Position numbers and translations under genes: made by a program
Notes under the pieces: generated by a model
The model's database searches: none
Seen by the model: only the letters and a program-made list of their open reading frames with translations
Told to the model about the DNA's origin: nothing
Shown here: positions 9,742 to 17,628 of the stretch, in pieces
How the letters are laid out: the number at the start of each line of letters is the position of its first letter
Numbering within the stretch: position 1 is the first letter of the stretch
Source: an uncultured Prevotella sp.
GTDB taxonomy: Bacteria; Bacteroidota; Bacteroidia; Bacteroidales; Bacteroidaceae
Reading direction: 5' to 3'
Assembly (NCBI GenBank): GCA_934230115.1
Contig: CAKQEI010000024.1
Coordinates: 1 to 33,250, forward strand
DNA length: 33,250 nucleotides

Positions 9742-9757
9742 TTTACCTTATTGAGAG

Positions 9758-9765
9758 CAAATATA
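9758..9765 (-). promoter_or_regulatory. candidate -7 element for the ytxH operon
   Basis: The minus strand reads TATATTTG, a match to TAnnTTTG, about 115 bases upstream of the ytxH start. No TTTG sits at the usual 19-21 base distance; the nearest TTG is 15 bases away, so the call is tentative. Confidence 0.35.
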
Positions 9766-9934
9766 ATGATTTTTTTCCGACAATACTACTTTTCTTTGCA
9801 ATTTTTTGTTAAATTCCATGTATATAACTCATTTAACAAACTTTATGTGCGTCATAAGGTATTAATTATGAGATATTTTGTAATTTCGCACCAAAATGGA
9901 CATAAACATAAATCTCTAAAAACACAATATTGAT

Positions 9935-10423
9935 ATGAAGAAAAGTATGGTTTTGTGCGCAGGTGTCTGCGTAGCATTGGCTTTCACAAGCTGCAAGTCA
10001 AAGGAGAGTGCATACAAGAAGATGTATGATAAGGCTCAGGCTAAGCACGAACAGCCAGCTGAACAGCCGGCACAGGAGGTTACTCCAGTTGTGGCTCCTA
10101 TCGTGGAGAAACCTGCCACAGAAACAACAGTTGTAGATAATTCGGACAATGTAGCAGTACGCACAGAGGATTTCACCCTTATAAGCGGCTCTGGACTGAG
10201 CAATTTCAGTGTGGTTGTTGGCTCATTCTCTGTCAAGGCCAATGCCGAGGGTTTGCAGCGTCAGCTTAAGGCTGCCGGTAAGAACGCACAGATTGTGTTC
10301 AACTCAGAGCGCAACCTCTATCGTGTTGTAGCAACTACTTTTGCCACTAAGTCGGAGGCTGCACAGTCACGCGACCAGCTTGTTGGCCAATATCCAGGTG
10401 CTTGGTTGCTCTATAAGAAATAA
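9935..10423 (+). CDS. SPOR domain lipoprotein
   Basis: This encodes 162 residues. The start MKKSMVLCAGVCVALAFTSC is a lipoprotein signal peptide with the acylated cysteine at residue 20. A low-complexity linker rich in P, E, Q, V and T (about 35-72) follows. The C-terminal SPOR domain (about 86-161) has the typical FSVVVGSFSVKANAEGLQRQLKAAG beginning and LYRVVATTFATKSEA later. SPOR domains bind denuded peptidoglycan, usually at the septum, so this is probably a periplasmic or outer-membrane-anchored murein-binding protein. ruvX begins 11 bases downstream, and def follows. The leader (9766-9934) is A/T-rich with no full consensus promoter; TAATTTCG at 9881-9888 is the closest -7 match. Confidence 0.9.
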   Translation: MKKSMVLCAGVCVALAFTSCKSKESAYKKMYDKAQAKHEQPAEQPAQEVTPVVAPIVEKPATETTVVDNSDNVAVRTEDFTLISGSGLSNFSVVVGSFSVKANAEGLQRQLKAAGKNAQIVFNSERNLYRVVATTFATKSEAAQSRDQLVGQYPGAWLLYKK

Positions 10424-10434
10424 TTGATTGCCCA

Positions 10435-10851
10435 ATGGCTCGAATACTCTCTATCGACTATGGCAAGAAGCGCACAGGGCTTGCAGTCACCGACCCGCTA
10501 CAGATTATACCTGGCGGATTGGCGACTGTTGCAACATGCGACCTTATGAAATATCTTAAGGACTATGTGTCGCGCGAATCCGTGGAGCGCATAGTTATGG
10601 GCGAACCACGTCAGCTCAATGGTGAACCGAGCGAGAATCTTGCCCGTGTAAAGCAGTTTGCAGCGCAATGGCGCAAGCAGATGCCCGATATTCCCATTGA
10701 GTTTTATGACGAGCGTTTCACTTCGGTGCTTGCACACAAGGCAATGCTCGACAGTGGCATAGGCAAAAAGGCACGCCAGAACAAGGCCCTTGTCGACGAG
10801 ATAAGTGCCACAATAATTCTACAGGATTACCTTCGGATGAAGGGAAAATAA
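10435..10851 (+). CDS. ruvX: putative Holliday junction resolvase RuvX (YqgF)
   Basis: This is a 138-residue RNase H-fold protein of the YqgF/RuvX family, of usual length. It opens ARILSIDYGKKRTGLAV, with the catalytic aspartate (residue 8) and following glycine and arginine. Further family motifs are VMGEPRQLNGEPSE, FYDERFTS and the late acidic DEISATIILQDYL. Members have been linked both to Holliday-junction resolution and to 16S rRNA maturation, so the cellular role is not settled. The gene lies 11 bases after the SPOR gene and 16 bases before def, in an apparent operon. Confidence 0.93.
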   Translation: MARILSIDYGKKRTGLAVTDPLQIIPGGLATVATCDLMKYLKDYVSRESVERIVMGEPRQLNGEPSENLARVKQFAAQWRKQMPDIPIEFYDERFTSVLAHKAMLDSGIGKKARQNKALVDEISATIILQDYLRMKGK

Positions 10852-10867
10852 CATATTAAGAAAACAA

Positions 10868-11431
10868 ATGATTTTACCTATTTATACTTACGGACAGCCA
10901 GTGCTCCGCAAGGAGGCTCAGGACATAACACCTGATTATCCCGAGCTTAAGACTCTTATTGCCAACATGTATGAGACCCTCGCTGCAAGCGAAGGCATTG
11001 GACTTGCGGCTCCACAGATTGGTCTTGACATTCGTCTTGTTGTTATCGACCTTGACGTGCTGAGTGAAGACCTGCCCGAATACAAAGGATTCCGCCACAC
11101 ATTCATCAATCCATACATTTTGGAGTATGATGAGAACTCAAAGAAGGAGACAATGGAGGAGGGATGTCTCTCATTGCCGGGCATACACGAGAGTGTGACA
11201 CGCCCCACACGAATACATGTCACCTATATGGATGAGGACTTCAACGAGCATGACGAATGGGTGGAGGGATACCTCGCTCGCGTAATGCAGCACGAGTTTG
11301 ACCATCTTGGCGGTAAGATGTTTATCGACCGCATCTCACCGATGCGCCGTCAGATGGTGCGCAGCAAGCTTAAAAACCTCTTGCTCGGACGTTTCCGCTG
11401 CACATATCGCACCAAGGCTCCAAAGAAGTAA
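10868..11431 (+). CDS. def: peptide deformylase
   Basis: This 187-residue metalloenzyme removes the formyl group from the N-terminal methionine of nascent proteins. All three signature motifs are present: GIGLAAPQIG (about residues 43-52), EGCLSLPG (about 98-105) with the metal-ligand cysteine, and QHEFDHLGGK (about 141-150) with the two metal-ligand histidines and catalytic glutamate. It is probably co-transcribed with ruvX. From memory, def followed by a TPR gene is a recurring Bacteroidales arrangement that often continues into thrS; here a TPR/AraC regulator follows instead. Confidence 0.96.
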   Translation: MILPIYTYGQPVLRKEAQDITPDYPELKTLIANMYETLAASEGIGLAAPQIGLDIRLVVIDLDVLSEDLPEYKGFRHTFINPYILEYDENSKKETMEEGCLSLPGIHESVTRPTRIHVTYMDEDFNEHDEWVEGYLARVMQHEFDHLGGKMFIDRISPMRRQMVRSKLKNLLLGRFRCTYRTKAPKK

Positions 11432-11446
11432 ATAATGTTTTACATA

Positions 11447-11497
11447 TAATTGACAATTGATGATTGATGGTTTACAATTATCAATTGTCAATTAAAT
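11447..11497. repeat. A/T-rich seven-base repeat patch that also forms a 14-bp inverted repeat
   Basis: From 11449 the sequence falls into consecutive heptads: ATTGACA, ATTGATG, ATTGATG, GTTTACA, ATTATCA, ATTGTCA and ATTAAAT. The same stretch contains an exact 14-base inverted repeat (11447-11460 with 11481-11494). It fills most of the space between def and the TPR gene. It could be a degenerate intergenic repeat, a protein-binding array or a weak hairpin; no T-run follows, so it is not a classic terminator. Confidence 0.7.
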
Positions 11498-11520
11498 ATC
11501 ATACTCTTTCATTTCTTACT

Positions 11521-13506
11521 ATGAAACATATAATCCTCTTTTTCACACTACTTCTGGCTTACGTCGGTCCTATAAAGGCGCAGTTTAACACCAATCGCCT
11601 TATGATATCCGGACGCAGTGCTTTGTATTATGAGGACTATGTGCTTTCTATACAGTATTTCAACCAGGTGCTCACGGCAAAGCCATATCTCTATGAGCCT
11701 TGGTTCTATCGTGGACTTGCCAAATTCTATCTTGACGACTTTTCGGGTGCTGAGGCAGATGTTACGAAAGCTGTTGAACTCAATCCTTATATATATAATA
11801 TGTATGAGTTGCGTGGCTTGTGTCGCATACGCCAGAAGAAATACGACTTGGCTATAGGAGACTATGACAATGCATTGCGTATAAATCCTCAGAATCAAGC
11901 GGCTTGGTACAACCGTGCACTATGCCGTGTAGAGCAGAAAGACTATAAGCAAGCGCAACTTGAGCTTGACACTGTGGTTACCAAATGGAAGAAGTTTGCA
12001 GGTGCATATTCGCTTAAGGCTCAGATATGTCTTGCCCAAAACGACACCACAGCAGCCGACCATTGGCTCGACAAAGGACTTGAGGTTGATCCTTATGATG
12101 CTGATGCGTGGACTACACGTGCTATGATATCTCTTTCACGCTCGAAATGGAAGGATGCCGATACGTATCTTGGCAAGGCAATTCACCTTAAACCTAAGAA
12201 TGTAGGCAACTATGTGAACCGTGCCCTTGCACGTTATAATCTCAACAATCTGCGTGGTACAATGGCTGATTATGACACTGCTCTCGATCTTGACCCGGAG
12301 AATTTCCTCGCCCACTACAACCGTGGTTTGCTGCGTATGCAACTTGGCGATGACAACCGTGCAATTGAGGATTTCAACTATGTGATAAAGATGGAGCCGC
12401 AGAACATACTTGCCATATACAACCGTGCTATATTGCTTGACAAGACGGGCAACTTGCGTGCTGCCATACGCGACTATACGTTAATGATTGAGCAGTTTCC
12501 TAATTTCTGGAACGGTCTTTCGCGCCGTGCCTCTTGCTATCGACGGCTTGGCATGATTGCCAAGGCAGAACTCGATGAGTTCCGTATTTTCAAGGCACAA
12601 ATGGACAAACGTCAGGGTATACAGAAACGATGGACCAACCAACAACGCAAGCAGATGCGACGCCGCAGCGAGATTGATCCAAACAAATACAACCAGATAG
12701 TTGTGGCCGATGAGCAGACTGCCGAGCATGAATACAAGAGCGACTATCGAGGAAGAGTGCAAAACCGTGTCACAGGCATGGAGCCTCTACCCATGTTTCA
12801 TCTATCGTATATACAGTATATAAGTGAAGTGCACATCTATCACGCCTTTGCACAGAAGGTGGAGCAGCTTAACGATGCTTCGCCTAAGTCGCCACGCATA
12901 TTCATCAACAGTTTGGAACGTCAACTCGATGAACATGCCTCACGCTTGATGTTGTCGCGTATAGACTCATTGACCAATGTTATCAATCGCACTCGCGACG
13001 AACGTAAGTTGAACTCTGTGCTTTTGCGCCGTGCCATTGCAGAGAGTGTAGCACAGGACTATGAGGCTGCAGTGAGCGACCTTAACACCAGTCTTGGTAT
13101 AGATACCACTCAAGTGCTTGCTTTGTGGCATCGCGCCTATTGCCAGGCTATGCTCAATGAGTTTGACAAGTCGCGTGCCTCGGTTTCGGGAAATGACATG
13201 GCATTGAAGGCTCTTAGAGTGATAGCCGATCTCGACCGTGCTATACAGCTCGATTCCGACAATCAGTATCTCTACTACAATCGTGCTTGTGTTCGATTGC
13301 AACGCAAAGAATATACACTTGCTATCGACGACTTTACGCGTGCGATAAACATTGACAGTAGTCTTGCCGAGGCTTACTACAATCGTGGTTTGGCTCGTAT
13401 TGCTAATGGATTGAAATCGGATGGTATAGCTGACCTTAGCAAGGCAGGCGAGCTCGGACTGTATGCTGCCTATAGCGTGATAAAACGTGTGTCAACAGGC
13501 AAATAG
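11521..13506 (+). CDS. secreted tetratricopeptide repeat protein
   Basis: This encodes 661 residues starting MKHIILFFTLLLAYVGPIKAQ, a signal peptide with likely cleavage after the AQ-type site, so a periplasmic or surface location is expected. About ten TPR units fill residues 22-370, recognisable by recurring W/Y-hydrophobic-NRA/NRG patterns such as AWYNRALCRVEQKDYKQA, NYVNRALARYNLNNLRG and AHYNRGLLRMQLGDDNRA. A basic, non-TPR linker follows (about 375-430, QRKQMRRRSEID). A second TPR block (about 520-650) ends YYNRGLARIANGLKSDGIADLSKAGELG. The frame is open from 11464, but that would place the start inside the heptad repeat and give a poor signal peptide, so ATG 11521 is preferred. It probably scaffolds an envelope complex; the partner is unknown. 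The TPR/AraC gene starts 39 bases on with no terminator between. Confidence 0.88.
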   Translation: MKHIILFFTLLLAYVGPIKAQFNTNRLMISGRSALYYEDYVLSIQYFNQVLTAKPYLYEPWFYRGLAKFYLDDFSGAEADVTKAVELNPYIYNMYELRGLCRIRQKKYDLAIGDYDNALRINPQNQAAWYNRALCRVEQKDYKQAQLELDTVVTKWKKFAGAYSLKAQICLAQNDTTAADHWLDKGLEVDPYDADAWTTRAMISLSRSKWKDADTYLGKAIHLKPKNVGNYVNRALARYNLNNLRGTMADYDTALDLDPENFLAHYNRGLLRMQLGDDNRAIEDFNYVIKMEPQNILAIYNRAILLDKTGNLRAAIRDYTLMIEQFPNFWNGLSRRASCYRRLGMIAKAELDEFRIFKAQMDKRQGIQKRWTNQQRKQMRRRSEIDPNKYNQIVVADEQTAEHEYKSDYRGRVQNRVTGMEPLPMFHLSYIQYISEVHIYHAFAQKVEQLNDASPKSPRIFINSLERQLDEHASRLMLSRIDSLTNVINRTRDERKLNSVLLRRAIAESVAQDYEAAVSDLNTSLGIDTTQVLALWHRAYCQAMLNEFDKSRASVSGNDMALKALRVIADLDRAIQLDSDNQYLYYNRACVRLQRKEYTLAIDDFTRAINIDSSLAEAYYNRGLARIANGLKSDGIADLSKAGELGLYAAYSVIKRVSTGK

Positions 13507-13545
13507 TACAAAGAAACAGTAAACAGAAAAAAAGAAGAAATGTAG

Positions 13546-15000
13546 ATGGGTAGTTTTGTGCGCATCATATTTATATTATGGGTGTCGGTCATAATGTCGA
13601 GTAATGGCGTTATGGCCGCAGGAGACATCGCTCCCGACCGAAAAACAATAGCTGCAAAGCTGTTTAGGACGGGAGAGACATTCTATGCCGATAGGCAATA
13701 TGCGTTGGCGATGAAGAATTATCTTGACGCTTTGCGTATTGCCGAACACAATGGGGCAGACGAACTGACTGCAATGATATATAATGGTATAGGAAATTTA
13801 TACAGTACTCAGGGCGACTATCAGATGGGACTCTACTTCTATCGCAAGGCGTTGGCAATGAGTAGGCGTGGTAAGCACAGCAACCGCAATCTGCAAAACG
13901 CAATACTCAACAATCTTGTTGGAGCTTCTTGCTTTGTTGGGCAAACCGACAGTATAATTGCTTACTTCAATATGATGGAGACGAATGTGGAGCATACGCC
14001 CGACTACCATTACAACATACTTATGGGGCGCGGCCTTATAGCCAAGAGTCAGAACAGGCAGGATGAGGCGGCAGGATATTATCTCAAGGCAGAAAACTAT
14101 GCGCGTAGCAAGAATCTCGACAACTCATTTATTGACATCAGCAATTCTTGTCTTGCGCAATTATATATAGATAATGGAAATCCTGATTCTGCAATCTACT
14201 ATCTTAAGAAAAATGAGAAATGGGCGCGTAGCACAAAACAGAACAGCTTGCTTGCTGAGGCCATGAATCAACTCGCCCGTGCATATGATGCCAAGGGCGA
14301 CGGCGCACAAGCTACTGCTTGCAGATTGGAGTATGCACGATTGCTTGACACTCTGCACCGCAGTGATGAATTTAATACAATGAAGAATGCCCAATTTATG
14401 TTTGATGCCAAACGTAACGCCTCCAAAATAAGCTTTCTGACACAAAAACAGACGTTCAGTGAGCAACAGATACGTATGCAGAATCGTTGGCTTGTGACGC
14501 TTGCCATAGGTATAGTGCTTGTTGCGGTGTTGTTAGTGTGGGTATATGTTCAGAAACGTCAGTTACGACAAGCCTACAACAGTCTTTACGACCGTAGCCA
14601 GGTATTGCCTACTACTTCGCCAATGATCCTGTCTGATATGCACCGCGCGGAATTGCTCGACAACATACGCAATGTAATGGAGTCAACCGATGAGTTTTGT
14701 AGTCCCGACTTTAGTATTGAGCGATTGGCACAGCTTGTTGACTCCAATTCGCGTTATGTGTCAGAGGCTATCAACGATGGTTATGGAAAAAACTTTCGAA
14801 CCTTCCTGAATGAATATCGCATCAGGGAAGCTATGCGAAGGCTTGCCGACAGTGAGCGATTTGGAGGTTTCACAATAAAGGCTATAGCTGAAAGCGTGGG
14901 GTACAAGTCGCAAGCTAACTTTATAACAGTGTTTACAAAGACAACTGGAATGAAGCCCTCTATGTATCAAAAGATATCAAAAGAGCGTGTTTTAGATTAA
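13546..15000 (+). CDS. membrane-anchored TPR regulator with C-terminal AraC-type DNA-binding domain
   Basis: This encodes 484 residues in three parts. A signal or membrane-insertion segment (1-25) leads a periplasmic TPR-like sensor region (about 30-290, e.g. AMIYNGIGNLYSTQGDYQMGLYFYRKAL). A transmembrane helix (about 315-334, LVTLAIGIVLVAVLLVWVYV) is followed by a short basic stretch. A cytoplasmic AraC/XylS-type helix-turn-helix pair (about 385-478) shows FSIERLAQLVDSNSRYVSEAIN and then IKAIAESVGYKSQANFITVFTKTTGMKPSMYQ. This is the known Bacteroidetes architecture in which an extracytoplasmic TPR sensor controls transcription directly from the membrane. The ligand is unknown. The neighbouring secreted TPR protein (upstream) and T9SS cargo gene (downstream) are plausible partner and target by position only. 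The stop codon lies in the terminator hairpin. Confidence 0.9.
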   Translation: MGSFVRIIFILWVSVIMSSNGVMAAGDIAPDRKTIAAKLFRTGETFYADRQYALAMKNYLDALRIAEHNGADELTAMIYNGIGNLYSTQGDYQMGLYFYRKALAMSRRGKHSNRNLQNAILNNLVGASCFVGQTDSIIAYFNMMETNVEHTPDYHYNILMGRGLIAKSQNRQDEAAGYYLKAENYARSKNLDNSFIDISNSCLAQLYIDNGNPDSAIYYLKKNEKWARSTKQNSLLAEAMNQLARAYDAKGDGAQATACRLEYARLLDTLHRSDEFNTMKNAQFMFDAKRNASKISFLTQKQTFSEQQIRMQNRWLVTLAIGIVLVAVLLVWVYVQKRQLRQAYNSLYDRSQVLPTTSPMILSDMHRAELLDNIRNVMESTDEFCSPDFSIERLAQLVDSNSRYVSEAINDGYGKNFRTFLNEYRIREAMRRLADSERFGGFTIKAIAESVGYKSQANFITVFTKTTGMKPSMYQKISKERVLD

Positions 15001-15025
15001 TAATTAATCTAAATACGCTCTTTTT
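14980..15025 (+). terminator. rho-independent terminator overlapping the end of the TPR/AraC gene
   Basis: AAAGAGCGT (14980-14988) plus TTTAGATTAA (14991-15000) pair with TTAATCTAAA (15004-15013) plus ACGCTCTTT (15015-15023), with a small bulge (GT opposite T) and a tight loop. A T-run follows. The stem contains the last codons and the stop (14998-15000) of the regulator gene. Confidence 0.85.
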
Positions 15026-15071
15026 AGTTACTATTTCGCGAAATAGTAATGTTTTTAAGGATAAAAGTATG

Positions 15072-15100
15072 TTGTTTTTTGACTTTTGTCTTTATCTTTG
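15072..15100 (+). promoter_or_regulatory. probable promoter of the T9SS cargo gene
   Basis: TATCTTTG at 15093-15100 matches the -7 consensus TAnnTTTG, with a TTG at 15072-15074 18 bases upstream. Transcription from about 15107 would leave a leader of about 25 bases before ATG 15133, which supports that start over the upstream in-frame ATG at 15049. Confidence 0.6.
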
Positions 15101-15132
15101 CAAAAAGAAAAATATATAAAACCTATTATATT

Positions 15133-17439
15133 ATGGAAAAGAACTTTTACGCTAATCATGCCACGTCAGCGTGGCTAAGATATGCAGCCCCTGCTGTGGT
15201 GGCAGCATTCTTTTCAACAGCAGTCTATGCACAGGAAGCTCCTTCAAAACCTAGCAATCTTAAGGCTACGGAAACGAGTGGCTATGTGACATTGTCGTGG
15301 GATCGTTTTGCCAAAGCTGACACTTTGCTGAATGAGGGTTTCGAGGATGACAACATGCCGGAGACATGGACTGTGAAGGTTACCAATACTTATGATCCAA
15401 CATTTACTTGGTTCCGATTCCCAACAGCATCAATGGAAGAAGATGGTGACGAGGAAGAGATGGCAATGTGGCGTCATTCTGGCAAGGGAAGCGCTGTGAT
15501 ATCTTGGGATCAAGCATGTCCTCATGAGGATGGATCGTCGGCTGTACAGGATGAATGGCTCATTATGCCTGCCACAAAGGGAGCGCAATATCTCAACTTC
15601 TATACATATATTGCACCTGAACTTTTAGAGTATGGTGCTTATGAGGATTTCCCCGACCATTACTATGTGAAGGTTAGCCATGACGGAGGCAAAACATGGA
15701 ATGAGATATGGGATGCACGTTATGACAGCAACGGTTCTGATGGCTGGCAGCTCGTGTCGCTTTATCTTGGCGATGCTTCAGAGGGTGATGCTATAGTGGC
15801 TTTCGAGGCAAAGAGTAATCCGGATGATGACACCTCGGGTTTGTATTTCACATGGGCCATTGATGATGTTAGTCTTTACACTTCAGCTGTTGATGCTGCC
15901 AATGCCCCTGCCAAGAATCTTCCTAATATATCAAAGACTCTCAAAGGACTTCCTGCATACCGACCATTTGCTATTACAGGAAAGCGTGTGGCACAGCCTA
16001 AGAAGTCGGCTTACAAGGTGGTTGCTCCAGCCGAGACTTACAATGTATTGCTCGATGGTGAGTTGATCGCCAATATTAAGTCTACTGAATATACTGATAA
16101 GTCGGAGAAGACTTCTGGCGAACATACCTATGGTGTGCAGGCTGTCAATGGCGAACTTGCATCAGAGATAGCTGAGGTGAAGGTGAAAGTTACTGAGGCT
16201 ACAGTAAACGCTCCTCGTGATGTAAAGGCTACTGCTGAATATGATGAAGAGTCGGGCAAGTATAATGTCAAATTGACTTGGAATGCTCCCGAAGGTGACC
16301 GTCTGCCCGATCATTATGAGTGCTATGCCAATGGAGCGTTGTTCGCAGGATGGATAGAGCCTGATGAACTTGTTGCTGAGCAGACAGGAGTAAATCGTGG
16401 TGTTCAGTATTATTCTGTAAAGGCTGTTTACGCCAATCCAGAGGGTGAGTCGGAACTTGTGGGCGATCTTGTAGCCATTGGCACACGCAACACTCCTTAT
16501 AATCTTGAAGTAAACGTAGAAGATGGTAATGCCAAGCTTGCTTGGATAGCTCCTAAGGCTTCGGAGTATGAGGTTGAGAAATATCAGATATTCCGTGGCA
16601 ACACACAGTTGGGCGAGACCCCTGCTACAGAGTTCACAGATGAGAACATTCCTGATGGCGTATACGACTATAGTGTTAAGGCTGTTTATGCCGACGGATT
16701 TGTTTCACTGCCTGTGACTGTTGAGACTGCATATGGTGATGAGCAGATATACGACCTTCCGTTTGCTGAGGACTTTACTGGTGGATTGAAACCGTCAGAC
16801 TGGACTATTGAGCGTGTAAACACTTCAATGAAGACTGATTATCTCTGGCGTTTCGACAACTGGTATGAGCTTAATGTCACTGGTGGTGGATTCGATAAGG
16901 ATTTTGCCTCTATGACTTCCTCAATCTCACCAATGGTCAGCATGTTTGCAGTGCTTGAGACTCCTGCCATTTATGATGATGTTGATAAAGATGAAAAGGT
17001 TACTTTGGAGTTTGATCTCGACTATAGTGCTGTGGAGAAGACTACAGGCAAAAAGTCGAATGCAGGATTGCGCTATTCTTTCAACAAGGAGGATTGGGCT
17101 AATGTTTGCGACGAGTTCACAGGTTATGACGAGAGTGAACTTGCAGAAGGTGAGACTTGCAAGCCAGAACACTTCACTCTTGATGTGACAAAATGTTTCC
17201 AGGAGGGATGTCCTGTTTATTTCGGATGGTATTATGAGGCTCGTCAGGCTAAGCATATCGCCGTCGACAATGTTAGAATATATAAGGAGAATGCTTCTGG
17301 AATAAGTGTAGTTGAGAACAGTAAGGCCAACACCAATGCTCCTGTATACAACCTTAATGGACAGTATGTGGCTAATGGCCGTAAAGGTCTTGCCTCGGGT
17401 GTTTATATTCAGAATGGTAAAAAGATAGTAGTTAAATAA
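15133..17439 (+). CDS. T9SS-exported multidomain surface protein (choice-of-anchor J, Fn3-like, type A sorting domain)
   Basis: This encodes 768 residues. A signal peptide ends near residue 34 (AVVAAFFSTAVYAQ). Residues 64-250 resemble a choice-of-anchor J / cleaved-adhesin domain: NEGFEDDNMPETW, a central WLIMPA, and the closing WAIDDVSLY. Three fibronectin-III-like segments follow (about 290-352, 358-450, 455-534), each ending in a YxYSVKAVYA or YGVQAVNG type strand. A second anchor-J-like domain spans 538-718 (PFAEDFTGGLKPSDW ... HIAVDNVRIY). The tail (about 735-768: VYNLNGQYVANGRKG, LASGVYIQNGKKIVVK) is a type A T9SS sorting domain, so export through the SprA channel is expected. Codon choice leans to GCT/GAT/TCT compared with sprA, which may reflect strong expression. 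The target (adhesion, glycan or protein binding) is unknown, and no protease or hydrolase motif is seen. The longer start at 15049 is rejected because it would lie upstream of the promoter. Confidence 0.88.
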   Translation: MEKNFYANHATSAWLRYAAPAVVAAFFSTAVYAQEAPSKPSNLKATETSGYVTLSWDRFAKADTLLNEGFEDDNMPETWTVKVTNTYDPTFTWFRFPTASMEEDGDEEEMAMWRHSGKGSAVISWDQACPHEDGSSAVQDEWLIMPATKGAQYLNFYTYIAPELLEYGAYEDFPDHYYVKVSHDGGKTWNEIWDARYDSNGSDGWQLVSLYLGDASEGDAIVAFEAKSNPDDDTSGLYFTWAIDDVSLYTSAVDAANAPAKNLPNISKTLKGLPAYRPFAITGKRVAQPKKSAYKVVAPAETYNVLLDGELIANIKSTEYTDKSEKTSGEHTYGVQAVNGELASEIAEVKVKVTEATVNAPRDVKATAEYDEESGKYNVKLTWNAPEGDRLPDHYECYANGALFAGWIEPDELVAEQTGVNRGVQYYSVKAVYANPEGESELVGDLVAIGTRNTPYNLEVNVEDGNAKLAWIAPKASEYEVEKYQIFRGNTQLGETPATEFTDENIPDGVYDYSVKAVYADGFVSLPVTVETAYGDEQIYDLPFAEDFTGGLKPSDWTIERVNTSMKTDYLWRFDNWYELNVTGGGFDKDFASMTSSISPMVSMFAVLETPAIYDDVDKDEKVTLEFDLDYSAVEKTTGKKSNAGLRYSFNKEDWANVCDEFTGYDESELAEGETCKPEHFTLDVTKCFQEGCPVYFGWYYEARQAKHIAVDNVRIYKENASGISVVENSKANTNAPVYNLNGQYVANGRKGLASGVYIQNGKKIVVK

Positions 17440-17460
17440 ATTTTGATTCTCATGTGTAGG

Positions 17461-17512
17461 GAGTGCGTCGAAATAGAGTTACGTTAAATTCTATTTTGAT
17501 GCACTCTTTACC
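17461..17512 (+). terminator. rho-independent terminator after the T9SS cargo gene
   Basis: The 17-base arms 17461-17477 and 17490-17506 pair throughout, with two G-U wobbles and a 12-base loop. A T-rich tract (TTTACCTTTATTTA) follows. It separates the cargo gene from the GH10-like gene. Confidence 0.8.
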
Positions 17513-17577
17513 TTTATTTATATCTTTTGTTTAAGTCTTTTTCTCGCTAAAAGTTCTTTATTTCCAAAATAATAGCG

Positions 17578-17585
17578 TAATTTTG
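17578..17585 (+). promoter_or_regulatory. candidate -7 element for the GH10-like/phytase-like pair
   Basis: TAATTTTG matches TAnnTTTG and lies 43 bases upstream of the ATG at 17629, downstream of the previous terminator. No TTTG is present at the normal -33 distance, so an activator may be needed. Confidence 0.5.
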
Positions 17586-17628
17586 TAGCTATTACATAAC
17601 TTTCAATCAGAAAACGATAACAAACAAA

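Noticed and set aside
9616..9933. 105-codon plus-strand frame upstream of the SPOR gene
   Set aside because: Composition is F/Y/R/C-rich as expected of A/T-rich intergenic DNA, it overlaps the ytxH start and leader on the other strand, and it matches no family.
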